Notes: a model not told the origin generated them from the sequence alone. A DNA stretch of 40,392 nt from CAYNVS01 sp964400725 (GCA_964400725.1 CAYNVS010000030.1:1-40392); one strand, 5' to 3'; positions 1-7,887 are shown, counted from the stretch's first letter. Numbers and translations: made by a program.

Positions 1-2
1 AC

Positions 3-28
3 ATCCCGCATCGGGCGGGATATTTTTT
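3..28 (+). terminator. Rho-independent terminator
   Basis: A perfect 7-bp stem (ATCCCGC at 3-9, GCGGGAT at 15-21) with a 5-nt loop is followed by a T-rich tract (ATTTTTT). It would end a plus-strand transcript entering from left of the window. The gene it serves is outside the window. Confidence 0.7.
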
Positions 29-36
29 ACACATAA

Positions 37-243
37 GCGCCGCAGTTTTCATCCGCCCCCCGCCGCGCTTTTCAACCGCCGTTTACAAGCGCTCACAAAT
101 GGGTTTTGCATAAGCGTATGAAGCAGCCGGGGATGCGGTGGTCGCGCGAAAACGCGCGGAAAATGGCCTGCGCCAGAGCCTTATACGCTTCGGTCGGCTG
201 TTATGACTTCGCCGAACTCCTCGAACGGGCAAACGCCAATTAA
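37..243 (+). pseudogene. transposase C-terminal remnant (ISLre2/ISKra4-like)
   Basis: An open frame without a proper start runs from just after a stop at 34-36 to TAA at 241-243. It encodes about 68 residues, with a core reading HKRMKQPGMRWSRENARKM then a Leu/Ala-rich helix and a short acidic tail. The pattern 'R-K-x-x-G-M-R-W-S-x-x-x-A-x-x-M' followed by 'xxRALY' is typical of the extreme C-terminus of ISLre2/ISKra4-type transposases. This is recalled family knowledge, not a search result. The catalytic part is missing. It is probably debris of an insertion sequence, or the tail of an element truncated by the terminator at 3-28. The exact IS family is uncertain. Confidence 0.5.
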
Positions 244-416
244 ACATCGCTACTTTTTAATGCAGCCCCTTGTTAGTCTTACATGAAAGAACATACTCCA
301 AATTCAGAATAAAAATTGCATAGACCGGCAAGCAAGGTTGTTTTTTCCGCCGACGACGGACTGCACGGAAAGGAAGCGTGGGCTGTTGGAAATAATGAAG
401 GCCGGCAGCCTTTATC

Positions 417-3002
417 TCACGACGCCTTGGAGAACGTGAACCCCGTCTTCGATGTCCAGTCCACAACCACTTTGTCCCCCGCGCGGAACTCTCCCGATAT
501 CAGGCTTTTGGCAAGGGGCTCAAGCAGGTTTTTCTGAATGGCGCGCTTGAGCGGCCTTGCTCCGAATTCGGGGGAATAGCCGATTTCCACCAGCTCCTGC
601 TCCGCCTTTTTCGTCGCCGTCATTTCGATCTGTCTCTCGTTCAAAAGCTTCGAATATCGCGCAAGCTCCAGCTGAGCTATTTTTGAAAGGTCGGTCTTTT
701 CAAGCCTGCGGAATATCGCATAACCGTCAAGCCTGTTCAGAAATTCCGGACGGAAAGCGCGTCGCATGGTTTCGAAAACAAGCGTCTCTATTTTGACAGG
801 GTCGTTCTCTTCTAGGATGTAATTCCCTCCGAGGTTAGAGGTCATGATTATTATCGCGTTCCTGAAATCGACCGTCCTTCCCTGTCCGTCCGTAAGCCTT
901 CCGTCGTCGAGAACCTGCAAAAGTATCGTCAGAACCTCGGCATGCGCCTTCTCTATCTCGTCTAGCAGCACCACGCAGTACGGTCTGCGTCTCACTATCT
1001 CCGTGAGCTGCCCCCCCTCCTCGTACCCCACATATCCCGGAGGGGCGCCTATGAGTCGCGCCACCGAATGCTTTTCGGAATATTCGCTCATGTCTATGCG
1101 CGCCAAAGCCTTTTCGTCGTCGAAAAGGAACCACGCAAGAGACCGCGCCATTTCCGTCTTGCCAACTCCGGTGGGCCCCAGAAACAGAAACGACCCTATG
1201 GGCCTGTTCGGATCCTTCAGTCCGCTTCGCGACAGCCTCACCGCGTTCGAGACGGCCTCTATTGCCGCATCCTGCCCCACCACTCTTGTGCGCAGTCTTT
1301 CCTCCATTTTGATGAGCTTATCAGCCTCGGCCTCCGCCATCTTCGACACCGGTATGCCGGTCCAGAGCGACACCACTTTCGCGATGTCATCTTCGGTTAC
1401 CTCCTCGCGCAGAAACGACCCCTCGCGCTGCGAGTTCTTCAGGTTCTCTTCCTCGTCTTCAAGCTCCTTCTTGAGTTTCGGAAGTTGTCCGTATTTCAGC
1501 TCCGCCGCCTTCTGCAGATCCCCCTGGCGCTGCGCTATCTCAACCTCGGTCTTTATTTTGTCCATGGCCTCTTTTACAGTCTTGATTTTCCACGCTATCT
1601 CTCTCTGACGTTCCCAGAGCGCCCTCATTCCGGTCATTTTTTCCTTTAAATCCGCGAGGCATTTCTCAACCTCCTCCATCCGGTCATTACCGGCTCCCCC
1701 GTCCTCCTCCATTTTTAGCGCCTGCTTCTCTATTTCAAGCCTCGTTATCTGTCTGCTTACGTCGTCTATTTCCGCCGGAACGCTTTCTATCTCCATCTTG
1801 AGCCTGCTGGCGGCCTCGTCAACTAAATCAATAGCCTTATCGGGCAGGAACCTCTCCGTTATGTACCTCGACGACAACCTTGCAGCGGCCGCTAGGGCTG
1901 CATCTCTTATCCTGATGCCGTGGTGCACCTCGTATTTCTCCTTTATGCCGCGGAGTATCGCAAGAGTATCCTCCGCTGTGGGTTCCCCGATCGCGACCGG
2001 CTGAAAGCGGCGCTCCAGCGCCTTGTCCTTTTCGACATATTTGCGGTATTCGTCAAGCGTTGTAGCCCCGATGCAGCGCAGATCCCCCCTTGCAAGCGCT
2101 GGCTTTAAAAGGTTTGCCGCGTCCTGCGACCCTTCAGCTCTTCCTGCTCCCACTATCGAATGTATTTCGTCGATGAAAAGAATTATCTGCCCCTTCGATG
2201 ACTCGACCTCCTTTATCACAGCCTTCAGGCGCTCCTCGAACTCGCCTCGGAACTTGGCGCCCGCCACCAGGGCGCCCATATCGAGCGACAGAACCCTCTT
2301 CTCCTTCAGGCTTTCAGGCACGTCGCCAGAAACTATCCTGCTTGCGATCCCCTCGGCTATTGCCGTCTTGCCCACCCCGGGCGCGCCTATGAGCACGGGA
2401 TTGTTCTTCGTGCGGCGCGACAACACCTGCATGGCGCGGCGTATCTCCTCGTCGCGTCCTATTACAGGATCAAGCTTTCCCCGTCTGGCCTTCTCTGTTA
2501 GGTCTATCGTGTATTTCTCAAGCGATCTGAATTTCGCCTCCGGGTCGACGTCGGTAACCCGCTGGTTTCCGCGGATGTCCACAAGCGCTCGCTCCAGCGC
2601 CTCCCTTGTAAGCCCGGCCTTCGAAAATATCTCTTGCGCCAGTCCGCCCTTCCTGCCGGCCATGGCGAGAAGCAGATGCTCGATGGAAACATACTCGTCC
2701 TTTAGTTTCTCCGCCTCGTCAAACCCTTGATCGACGAGCTCCTTCAGTTCCCTGCCGTAATAGACGTCCACGTTTCCGTAAACCTGCGGCAGCCCGTAAT
2801 AGCGCTTATCGAGCAGCGTCTCGATCTGCTGCGCCGAAACCCCGGTCTTTTCGATCAGGGGTTTTGCGATGCCCTCCTTCTGAGAAAGCGCCGCCTCAAG
2901 AAAATGAAGCGTGGTTATCTCCTGATGCCCTCTTTTGCGGGCTATCGTTTCCGCGCTCGATAATGCCTCTCTGCTTTTTACCGTGAGTTTATCAATATTC
3001 AT
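417..3002 (-). CDS. clpB: ATP-dependent disaggregase ClpB
   Basis: ClpB is a hexameric cytoplasmic AAA+ chaperone that threads aggregated proteins through its pore together with DnaK. The 861-residue length matches the usual 850-870. Seen in order: a Clp N-domain (about 1-150); a first AAA+ module with Walker A GAPGVGKT near 206-213 and Walker B LFIDEIH near 275-281; the long charged coiled-coil middle domain (about 400-530) that distinguishes ClpB from ClpA and ClpC; and a second AAA+ module with Walker A GPTGVGKT near 609-616 and Walker B VVLLDEIEK. The ATG is preceded by AGGAGA about 7 nt upstream. The gene stands alone. A 5-bp stem with a 5-nt loop at 398-412 lies just past the stop but lacks a good U-tract. 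Confidence 0.97.
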   Translation of the reverse strand: MNIDKLTVKSREALSSAETIARKRGHQEITTLHFLEAALSQKEGIAKPLIEKTGVSAQQIETLLDKRYYGLPQVYGNVDVYYGRELKELVDQGFDEAEKLKDEYVSIEHLLLAMAGRKGGLAQEIFSKAGLTREALERALVDIRGNQRVTDVDPEAKFRSLEKYTIDLTEKARRGKLDPVIGRDEEIRRAMQVLSRRTKNNPVLIGAPGVGKTAIAEGIASRIVSGDVPESLKEKRVLSLDMGALVAGAKFRGEFEERLKAVIKEVESSKGQIILFIDEIHSIVGAGRAEGSQDAANLLKPALARGDLRCIGATTLDEYRKYVEKDKALERRFQPVAIGEPTAEDTLAILRGIKEKYEVHHGIRIRDAALAAAARLSSRYITERFLPDKAIDLVDEAASRLKMEIESVPAEIDDVSRQITRLEIEKQALKMEEDGGAGNDRMEEVEKCLADLKEKMTGMRALWERQREIAWKIKTVKEAMDKIKTEVEIAQRQGDLQKAAELKYGQLPKLKKELEDEEENLKNSQREGSFLREEVTEDDIAKVVSLWTGIPVSKMAEAEADKLIKMEERLRTRVVGQDAAIEAVSNAVRLSRSGLKDPNRPIGSFLFLGPTGVGKTEMARSLAWFLFDDEKALARIDMSEYSEKHSVARLIGAPPGYVGYEEGGQLTEIVRRRPYCVVLLDEIEKAHAEVLTILLQVLDDGRLTDGQGRTVDFRNAIIIMTSNLGGNYILEENDPVKIETLVFETMRRAFRPEFLNRLDGYAIFRRLEKTDLSKIAQLELARYSKLLNERQIEMTATKKAEQELVEIGYSPEFGARPLKRAIQKNLLEPLAKSLISGEFRAGDKVVVDWTSKTGFTFSKAS

Positions 3003-3063
3003 TTACGCTCTCCTGCAATACAGTTTAAACAAAACCGGTAAAACGAACTTCAAAATAAAATTA

Positions 3064-3072
3064 ATCATAGCA
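3064..3072 (-). promoter_or_regulatory. extended -10 promoter candidate for clpB
   Basis: Read on the minus strand the sequence is TGCTATGAT, an extended -10 element (TGn-TATGAT) about 60 bp upstream of the clpB ATG. No good -35 hexamer sits 17 bp upstream, which is tolerated by extended -10 promoters. I see no clear sigma-32 consensus and no CIRCE palindrome, so heat regulation is not shown here. Confidence 0.35.
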
Positions 3073-3105
3073 GGGGGGTTGGCAAGCGGGGGCATTGTTG
3101 CAAAG

Positions 3106-3514
3106 CGTACCGGACCCCGACAAAAGGACCATTGGCTAAGGCGTCAAATCTGCGGTATAATAGCTCCGAAATCGACTAAGAAAGGAGCTTTTAAATGACG
3201 GAAAGACGGCTCGGCGGCGCGGCGAGCTTTTGGATTTAAGCCGCTCGGCTCTGTATCGCAGGCCGTCGGAAGCGGTGTTGAAGCGCGTTCAACGCGACGT
3301 TTGGCCAAACAGCGGGCTGCGAGGCTATTCAAGCATGAAGGAGGCGAAGGAGGGGCTTGCGAAATACTTCAAGTTTTACAAGATGAGCGGTTTCATCAGC
3401 GCCTTGACGGGCGAACGCCCGACGAGGTATACTACAACCAACCAAAGGAGCTTTGCGCCGCATGACACACCTTAATTTTGACGATTGCTGGTCTGCAACA
3501 TGGGGTCCAGTTAA
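3106..3514 (+). mobile_element. MITE-like, internally deleted IS3-family element (copy 1)
   Basis: The ends carry imperfect inverted repeats sharing GGACCCC: TACCGGACCCC at the left (3108-3118) and AACTGGACCCC on the minus strand at the right (3502-3512). Inside, one frame reads ELLDLSRSALYRRP, like the start of an IS3-family OrfB. It then jumps directly to LRGYSSMKEAKEGLAKYFKFY, like the OrfB C-terminus. After a one-base frameshift it continues DERFHQRLDGRTPDEVYYNQ and ends at a TGA near 3471. The whole DDE catalytic core is therefore missing, and the element could only move with a transposase supplied elsewhere. No target duplication is evident. Bases 3178-3455 are identical to 40115-40392. 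Confidence 0.75.
3132..3189 (+). promoter_or_regulatory. IS promoter and hairpin over the ribosome binding site
   Basis: TTGGCT (3132-3137) and a perfect TATAAT (3156-3161), 18 bp apart, form a promoter inside the element. Just downstream AGCTCC (3162-3167) can pair with GGAGCT (3184-3189), which contains the AAGGAG ribosome binding site of the short frame starting with ATG at 3195. Any transcript would therefore fold its Shine-Dalgarno into a stem. The right-hand copy keeps this pairing using a G-U wobble (GGCTCC at 40100-40105). Confidence 0.45.
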
Positions 3515-3558
3515 CTGCGACTATATGATTAAGGAAGAATATGCGCAAATTAATCATT

Positions 3559-3575
3559 TAAAAAGCCCGGCTTTT
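3559..3575 (+). terminator. weak terminator-like hairpin
   Basis: AAAAGC at about 3561-3566 pairs with GCTTTT after a 3-nt loop. The stem is short and AT-rich, with only the stem's own T run as a tail. It lies between the IS-like element and the next gene and may limit readthrough out of the element. Weak evidence. Confidence 0.3.
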
Positions 3576-3686
3576 CGCACCCGCTGCGCCGCGGTTTTAT
3601 TGTATTTCCATGCAAATTTTGTTAAAATATTTATTTATTGCGTTCTTTACGCGCTTTTATTGTAAACATTACGGAGGTAACACGGC

Positions 3687-4628
3687 ATGGATATCACGCG
3701 TCGCGATTTATTGAAACTGGCCGCCATGGCCGCTGCGGCGGGCGCGGCGGGAGGCGTTGCGGGCAAGCTGGGCGGCTCGGAAGCCCTCGCGGAAACGACC
3801 AAAACCCCCGACATAGCCGCTATAACCGGCTCCGACCCGGCGGCGAACGCCAAGGCCGCCATCGAGGCTCTGGGCGGTATGAAACGCTTTGTTAAAAAAG
3901 GAGACAAAGTGGTTGTAAAGCCGAACATCGGCTTCGGAAACCCGGTATCGCACTGCGCTACAACCGACCCCGCCGTCGTGCGGGCAGTCGCGGAGCTCGC
4001 GTTGCAGGCGGGCGCCAAGCGCGTCATGGTAATAGACAACCCGTGCCACAAACCGGAAATCGCGCTCGAAATATCGGGCATCAAGAAGGCCGTTGCCGGG
4101 CTTTCAGATTGCTTCGCCTATACTGTCCGCCGCTCGTCGCTCTTCCGCGAAACGGCGATACCCAAGGGAGTAGCGCTTAAAAAGCAAAACGTCGCGAAAG
4201 ACTTGCTGGACGCCGACTGCATTATAGCCGCGCCGCTTGCCAAATCGCACGGCAGCGCTAAGGTTACTTTTTGCATGAAAGGTTGGATGGGAATGGTGGA
4301 GGACAGAGGCTACTGGCACTCGTCGGTTGACCTCAATCAGGCTATAGCAGACATTGCGACGATTATAAAGCCCAAGCTGATAGTGCTCGACGCCACGCGC
4401 GCGCTTATTACCGGCGGCCCCGGCGGCCCAGGAGACGTCGTAAAACTGAATACCGTCGCGGCGGGAACAGACCAAGTGGCGATGGACGCCTTCGGGCTGA
4501 CGCTTGCTAAGTTCGGCGGCGGGGAAGGTTATAAGCTGGAGGACGTGCCGTACATTAAAATGGCGGCGGATCTCGGCGTCGGCAATTACGACCTTACGAA
4601 GCTGACCATACTTCGGCAGACGCTTTAA
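3687..4628 (+). CDS. Tat-exported DUF362 domain protein
   Basis: The 313-residue protein begins with a twin-arginine signal (TRRDLLKLAAMAAAAGAAGG), so it is probably folded in the cytoplasm and exported through Tat. The mature part matches DUF362: an early VVVKPNIGF strand, then DADCIIAAPLAKSHG, then FCMKGWMGMVEDR. DUF362 proteins often carry extra 4Fe-4S ferredoxin segments. Here the five cysteines are scattered and no CxxC cluster is present, so iron-sulphur binding is not supported. The biochemical function of the family is not settled and none is asserted. The start is well supported by ACGGAGGT about 9 nt upstream. The gene appears monocistronic and converges with the Ldh-family gene on a shared terminator. 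Confidence 0.85.
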   Translation: MDITRRDLLKLAAMAAAAGAAGGVAGKLGGSEALAETTKTPDIAAITGSDPAANAKAAIEALGGMKRFVKKGDKVVVKPNIGFGNPVSHCATTDPAVVRAVAELALQAGAKRVMVIDNPCHKPEIALEISGIKKAVAGLSDCFAYTVRRSSLFRETAIPKGVALKKQNVAKDLLDADCIIAAPLAKSHGSAKVTFCMKGWMGMVEDRGYWHSSVDLNQAIADIATIIKPKLIVLDATRALITGGPGGPGDVVKLNTVAAGTDQVAMDAFGLTLAKFGGGEGYKLEDVPYIKMAADLGVGNYDLTKLTILRQTL

Positions 4629-4645
4629 AAAAATTATCCAAAAGA

Positions 4646-4672
4646 AAAGGCGCCATTGCGGCGCCTTTTTTG
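4646..4672. terminator. bidirectional Rho-independent terminator
   Basis: GGCGCC (4649-4654) pairs with GGCGCC (4660-4665) around a 5-nt loop. The stem is extended by AAA/TTT and followed by TTTTTT on the plus strand. A-rich sequence on the other side gives a usable U-tract on the minus strand too. It sits between the convergent DUF362 and Ldh-family genes and probably serves both. Confidence 0.85.
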
Positions 4673-4690
4673 TAATTGCGTAATAAAAAA

Positions 4691-5809
4691 TTATTTTTCA
4701 AACGGGAAGACGTATTTGGAAAGCCCGCATTCTTCCTTCATTTTGAGCAGCTCTTTTTGCGTTTCGAGCGGAAGAGGCGCGCCCTTGTCTTTGCGGAAGA
4801 GCCACGCCTCGTGTTCTTTTTCTCCCGCTGTGTAAATGCGGTCTTTGCCGGGCATTTTCTTGCTTGCGCGAAGCTGGCGCATGATGTCGCCCGCCGTGGC
4901 CTTGAATTCCGCAGGATCTACGAACGCGTTGATGTCGATAGCTATGAAGAAATGACCGAGGTGGTAAGGCGCAGGCTTGCCGTCTTTTACGCCCAGCAGA
5001 GCCTTGAGGTAGCTTCCTTGCTGCAACGCCGCCGACAAAACTTCGACTACCGTTGCGTAGCCGTATCCTTTGTGTCCGCCGCCGTCCTCGCCGATGCCGC
5101 CGAGGGGCGTGAGAGCGCTTGTTCCGGCGACGAGCTCTTTAAGAACGACTTTGGCTTCCGTCTTCGTTTTGCCCTGCGCGTCGATTACCCAGTTGGGAGG
5201 CATTTCTTTGTCGATGCGGGCGTAAACTTCGATTTTGCCGCGCTGAGTAATGCTGGTGGCGCAATCAATGCAGAAGGGGAACTCTTCGTCGGTAGGGAAA
5301 CCGATAGTAAGCGGGTTGGTGCCGAGCATGTTCTCGACGCCGAACGTCGGCGCGATTGACGGGCGGGCGTTGGTTCCGGTAATTCCTATCATGTTTTGTT
5401 TGGCGGCCATAAGCGGGTAGTAACCGGCTATGCCGTAATGCGTGGAGTTGCGAACGGCGGTCATTCCCATGCCGAACTTTTTCGCCTTGTCTATAGCCAT
5501 TTGCATGGCGCGCTTGGCGATGGGATGCCCCATGCCGTCGTGTCCGTCGATTACCGCGGTCGTCGGCCCTTCGCGCAGAATTTCGAATTCGGTAATCGGT
5601 TTCTGCTGACCGTTTTTAAGGCGGTCGTAATAAATGGTTTTAAAGCGGGCTATGCCGTGCGAGTCAATGCCGCGCTTATCGCTTTCTATGAGGACTTCGG
5701 CTGAAACTTTCGCGTCTTCCAACGGCACGCCTACAGAGGTAAGAACGTCGATCATAAAGGCTTCAAGAGTGTCGAAATCTACCCATGCGCAATTTTCATA
5801 TCCAGACAT
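4691..5809 (-). CDS. Ldh-family (malate/L-lactate dehydrogenase type) oxidoreductase
   Basis: This is an NAD(P)-dependent cytoplasmic 2-hydroxyacid dehydrogenase of the Ldh_2 family (PF02615), structurally unrelated to classic Rossmann malate and lactate dehydrogenases. The length of 372 residues is slightly above the usual 330-360. Diagnostic segments are GIDSHGIARF (about 50-60), NSTHYGIAGYY, NARPSIAPTFG with GTNPLTIGFP, and the C-terminal glycine-rich GEDGGGHKGYGYA. Members act on malate, lactate, ureidoglycolate, 2,3-diketogulonate or sulfolactate, and the sequence alone does not choose among these. AAAGGAAC lies about 8 nt before the ATG. The gene has its own strong promoter at 5891-5919 preceded by two 20-bp-spaced direct repeats, suggesting regulated expression. 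Confidence 0.9.
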   Translation of the reverse strand: MSGYENCAWVDFDTLEAFMIDVLTSVGVPLEDAKVSAEVLIESDKRGIDSHGIARFKTIYYDRLKNGQQKPITEFEILREGPTTAVIDGHDGMGHPIAKRAMQMAIDKAKKFGMGMTAVRNSTHYGIAGYYPLMAAKQNMIGITGTNARPSIAPTFGVENMLGTNPLTIGFPTDEEFPFCIDCATSITQRGKIEVYARIDKEMPPNWVIDAQGKTKTEAKVVLKELVAGTSALTPLGGIGEDGGGHKGYGYATVVEVLSAALQQGSYLKALLGVKDGKPAPYHLGHFFIAIDINAFVDPAEFKATAGDIMRQLRASKKMPGKDRIYTAGEKEHEAWLFRKDKGAPLPLETQKELLKMKEECGLSKYVFPFEK

Positions 5810-5890
5810 TGGGGGTTCCTTTCATATGCTGGTTGTTGCATTTTTCGGCGCGGAGCTTGAATGAACTATACGCGCCGTTTTGCCGCGTAA

Positions 5891-5919
5891 AAATTATCAT
5901 TAAGAGTCCGTCGTGTCAA
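5891..5919 (-). promoter_or_regulatory. sigma-70-type promoter of the Ldh-family gene
   Basis: On the minus strand a perfect TTGACA (5914-5919) is separated by 17 bp from TAATTT (5891-5896). This is the best -35/-10 pair in the region and lies about 82 bp upstream of the start codon. Two GGACGGTT repeats lie directly upstream of the -35. Confidence 0.6.
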
Positions 5920-5947
5920 GGACGGTTGGAACCGACCTCGGACGGTT
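5920..5947. repeat. tandem GGACGGTT direct repeats, candidate activator site
   Basis: GGACGGTT occurs at 5920-5927 and again at 5940-5947. The starts are exactly 20 bp apart, about two helical turns, and the first copy abuts the -35 element at 5914-5919. Same-face spacing next to a -35 suits a dimeric activator. This is inference from geometry only. Confidence 0.4.
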
Positions 5948-6005
5948 TTTGTTATAATATTGAAAAAGTCAATGGGCGGGCGTTTTTTTGTTTATTTTTA
6001 TTAGG

Positions 6006-7424
6006 TTACAGCTTTTGCTTTGGAACGCTGACGGCAGGCCACACGATAGATTCCGACTCGAAGTCTATGGCTTCGATGATGTTTGTCTGTTCCGCTTTAA
6101 GTTTGCGGATTTTGCTTTTTATTTTTTGCGCGGAAGGCGAAGCGTCGTCCGAGGATGCGTTTTTAAGAGAGGCCGACCTGTAGGCCTGAACCAGCGCGAG
6201 CTGTTTCCACGCCGCCAGGTAAAAACGGAGCATTTGCTCTTTTACGCCCGAATCGAGGCGCGCCCAAGGCAGCTCTACGGAGCCGAAGTGATCCGGCAGA
6301 AGCAAAACCTGCGGATATGCGTCGTCCATGTTGCGGTCAATAAGAGTAAATTGCGCCTTAACCAACAGCGGAAAATCGGAAGTAAGAAGCGAAACGCGGA
6401 ACTCGCCGTTTGTAAATTCGACTTTAATCGTTCTTTCGCCGAAAGGCAAAAAGTCCGGCGCGCCGCCCTGCGGCAGTTGTTCCAATACGGCTTTTTTATC
6501 GGGTTTGGGATCGTCTTCGGGTTTTGCGTCCTTCGGCGAAACTTTAAGAGTTTCGAGCAGTTCTTTTATCTGGTTTATTTCTATAACCATGTTCATTCCC
6601 TGCGAATTTTTATAACCGGCGTGGTAAACGCCCACAAGCTCGTACTCGCCTGTTTTGCAGGAAACAGCAAACGCCGGACTGCCGGAGTTGCCGCTGTTTA
6701 CAAGGGCGTCCACCGCGAAATCGTAATGGTTCCAGCCTTTTTCTGTATCCAATTGATTGATGCTTATTACGCGGCCGTTGTTGGACGCCGGAAAGACGCC
6801 CAGCGGATAACCTTTAATAATTATTATGTTGCCGACTTTCAATAAGGAAGAATCGCCCATAACGTACGGCATAATTTTAAGCGCGGTTTTTGTTTTCAAA
6901 ATGGATATGTCCATCGCTTCGTCCGAAACGACCTTTGTCAACGGAATTTGTCCGGCGACGAAATCGTCATCCTCATTTTTTACGATTTTAAGAATTTCTC
7001 TTATTTTGCGCGAACCGGCGGGCACGCCGCCGACGTCGCCGTCGCTCTCCGTAACTTCGGGAAATTCCGAAACGTGATGATTGGTTACCAAATAGGTTTC
7101 GCCGTCTTTGATTTTGTATGCAAATCCGGTTCCGTGGAACTCTTTGGTAATATATTTTTTTCGCAGCTTGCCGCCTTTGACATAGTAAACGTTTTCGTAT
7201 GTTACCGAATTCCGAATGCAATAGGTATAGGCCGCGTCTGGGGACGACTCGAACGCGCGGTTATCGCTTTTTAGCGCGCCGACCGTGTCGGCGTAACCGC
7301 CAACGCACTTGGAATCCCCGGAAGAGGCGTCGTCGGGCGATGCGGTAAAGGCGTTCCGCGCCGCTAAAAGTCCCGCGGCGGCGATACATACGGCAAATAA
7401 CGCCGCTATAAATTTACGGCTCAT
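6006..7424 (-). CDS. secreted trypsin-like serine protease
   Basis: A 472-residue protein with an N-terminal signal peptide (hydrophobic segment about 5-28, Ala-rich) and a chymotrypsin-fold protease domain. The triad is visible: His117 in TNHHV, Asp172 in DISIL, and Ser247 in SGNSGSP. It resembles the S1/Do-like group, but no PDZ domain follows. Residues after about 285 form a separate, unrecognised domain ending in a charged helical tail. It probably acts in the periplasm or outside the cell. GGAG sits about 8 nt before the ATG. It follows a small basic-protein gene by 88 bp on the same strand and may be cotranscribed, although a palindrome at 7456-7472 in the gap suggests separate control. 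The substrate is unknown. Confidence 0.8.
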   Translation of the reverse strand: MSRKFIAALFAVCIAAAGLLAARNAFTASPDDASSGDSKCVGGYADTVGALKSDNRAFESSPDAAYTYCIRNSVTYENVYYVKGGKLRKKYITKEFHGTGFAYKIKDGETYLVTNHHVSEFPEVTESDGDVGGVPAGSRKIREILKIVKNEDDDFVAGQIPLTKVVSDEAMDISILKTKTALKIMPYVMGDSSLLKVGNIIIIKGYPLGVFPASNNGRVISINQLDTEKGWNHYDFAVDALVNSGNSGSPAFAVSCKTGEYELVGVYHAGYKNSQGMNMVIEINQIKELLETLKVSPKDAKPEDDPKPDKKAVLEQLPQGGAPDFLPFGERTIKVEFTNGEFRVSLLTSDFPLLVKAQFTLIDRNMDDAYPQVLLLPDHFGSVELPWARLDSGVKEQMLRFYLAAWKQLALVQAYRSASLKNASSDDASPSAQKIKSKIRKLKAEQTNIIEAIDFESESIVWPAVSVPKQKL

Positions 7425-7455
7425 TTACGCTCCGTTTGAAAAACGCCCTGAATTA

Positions 7456-7472
7456 AATTTTCGGCGAAAATT
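7456..7472. repeat. inverted repeat upstream of the protease gene
   Basis: AATTTTC-GGC-GAAAATT is a perfect 7-bp inverted repeat with a 3-nt spacer, about 30-50 bp before the protease start codon. It could be a repressor operator. It lacks a U-tract and is too AT-rich to be a convincing terminator. Confidence 0.35.
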
Positions 7473-7512
7473 CAACGGCACGCGCGCGTCTCTGGAAGAT
7501 TGACGGCTCCGG

Positions 7513-7887
7513 TTATTCGCTTTGCTCTTCGGTCGGGGTAATATCCACCTGCGTCCAGCCGCTTTCGTTTATTTCGACGGCGTACGGCCCTTTCGCGATT
7601 TTTACCGCCTTTTGTTCGCCGTTCTGCACGCGTTCAAGGCGGCGCGTGTACTTTCTTTTAGGACGCTGAGGCGCGTCCGCGTTAGTCTTGCGCCTGCCTC
7701 TGCGTTTGGGGGCGCTTTCTTCTTTGATTTCGGGCGCGGCGAAGCCTTCTATGCCGCCGACTTCTTCCGCCCTAAGCATTATAATGTAGTTTGCGAGTTT
7801 GCCTATTCTCGCAAAATTTTCCGCTTCAATTGCGTCCTTCAATTGAAGTTTGATTTCTGATATTAACTCGTTTATAAGGGCGTTCAT
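7513..7887 (-). CDS. small hypothetical protein with basic central region
   Basis: A 124-residue protein I do not recognise. Residues 1-45 look helical and amphipathic (LINELISEIKLQLKDAIEAE). The centre (about 58-92) is very basic, with KRRGRRK and PKRKYTRR segments resembling AT-hook or histone-tail-like DNA-binding stretches. The C-terminus (GPYAVEINESGWTQVDITP) looks like a short conserved motif followed by an acidic tail. This composition would suit nucleic-acid binding, but that is inference from charge alone. No signal peptide or membrane segment. A promoter candidate lies about 120 bp upstream. The protease gene follows on the same strand. Confidence 0.6.
   Translation of the reverse strand: MNALINELISEIKLQLKDAIEAENFARIGKLANYIIMLRAEEVGGIEGFAAPEIKEESAPKRRGRRKTNADAPQRPKRKYTRRLERVQNGEQKAVKIAKGPYAVEINESGWTQVDITPTEEQSE

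Noticed and set aside
844..1649. Long open frames on the plus strand inside clpB
   Set aside because: They are antisense shadows of a clear ClpB gene, with low-complexity Ser/Phe/Arg-rich products.
3003..3105. Heat-shock promoter before clpB
   Set aside because: C-rich sequence near 3075-3090 superficially resembles a sigma-32 -10, but no CTTGAA is at the right distance and there is no CIRCE repeat.
3144..3332. Minus-strand frame in the deleted IS element, repeated near 40000-40269
   Set aside because: It recurs only because the DNA repeats. Its sequence is the antisense of OrfB remnants and has no ribosome binding site.
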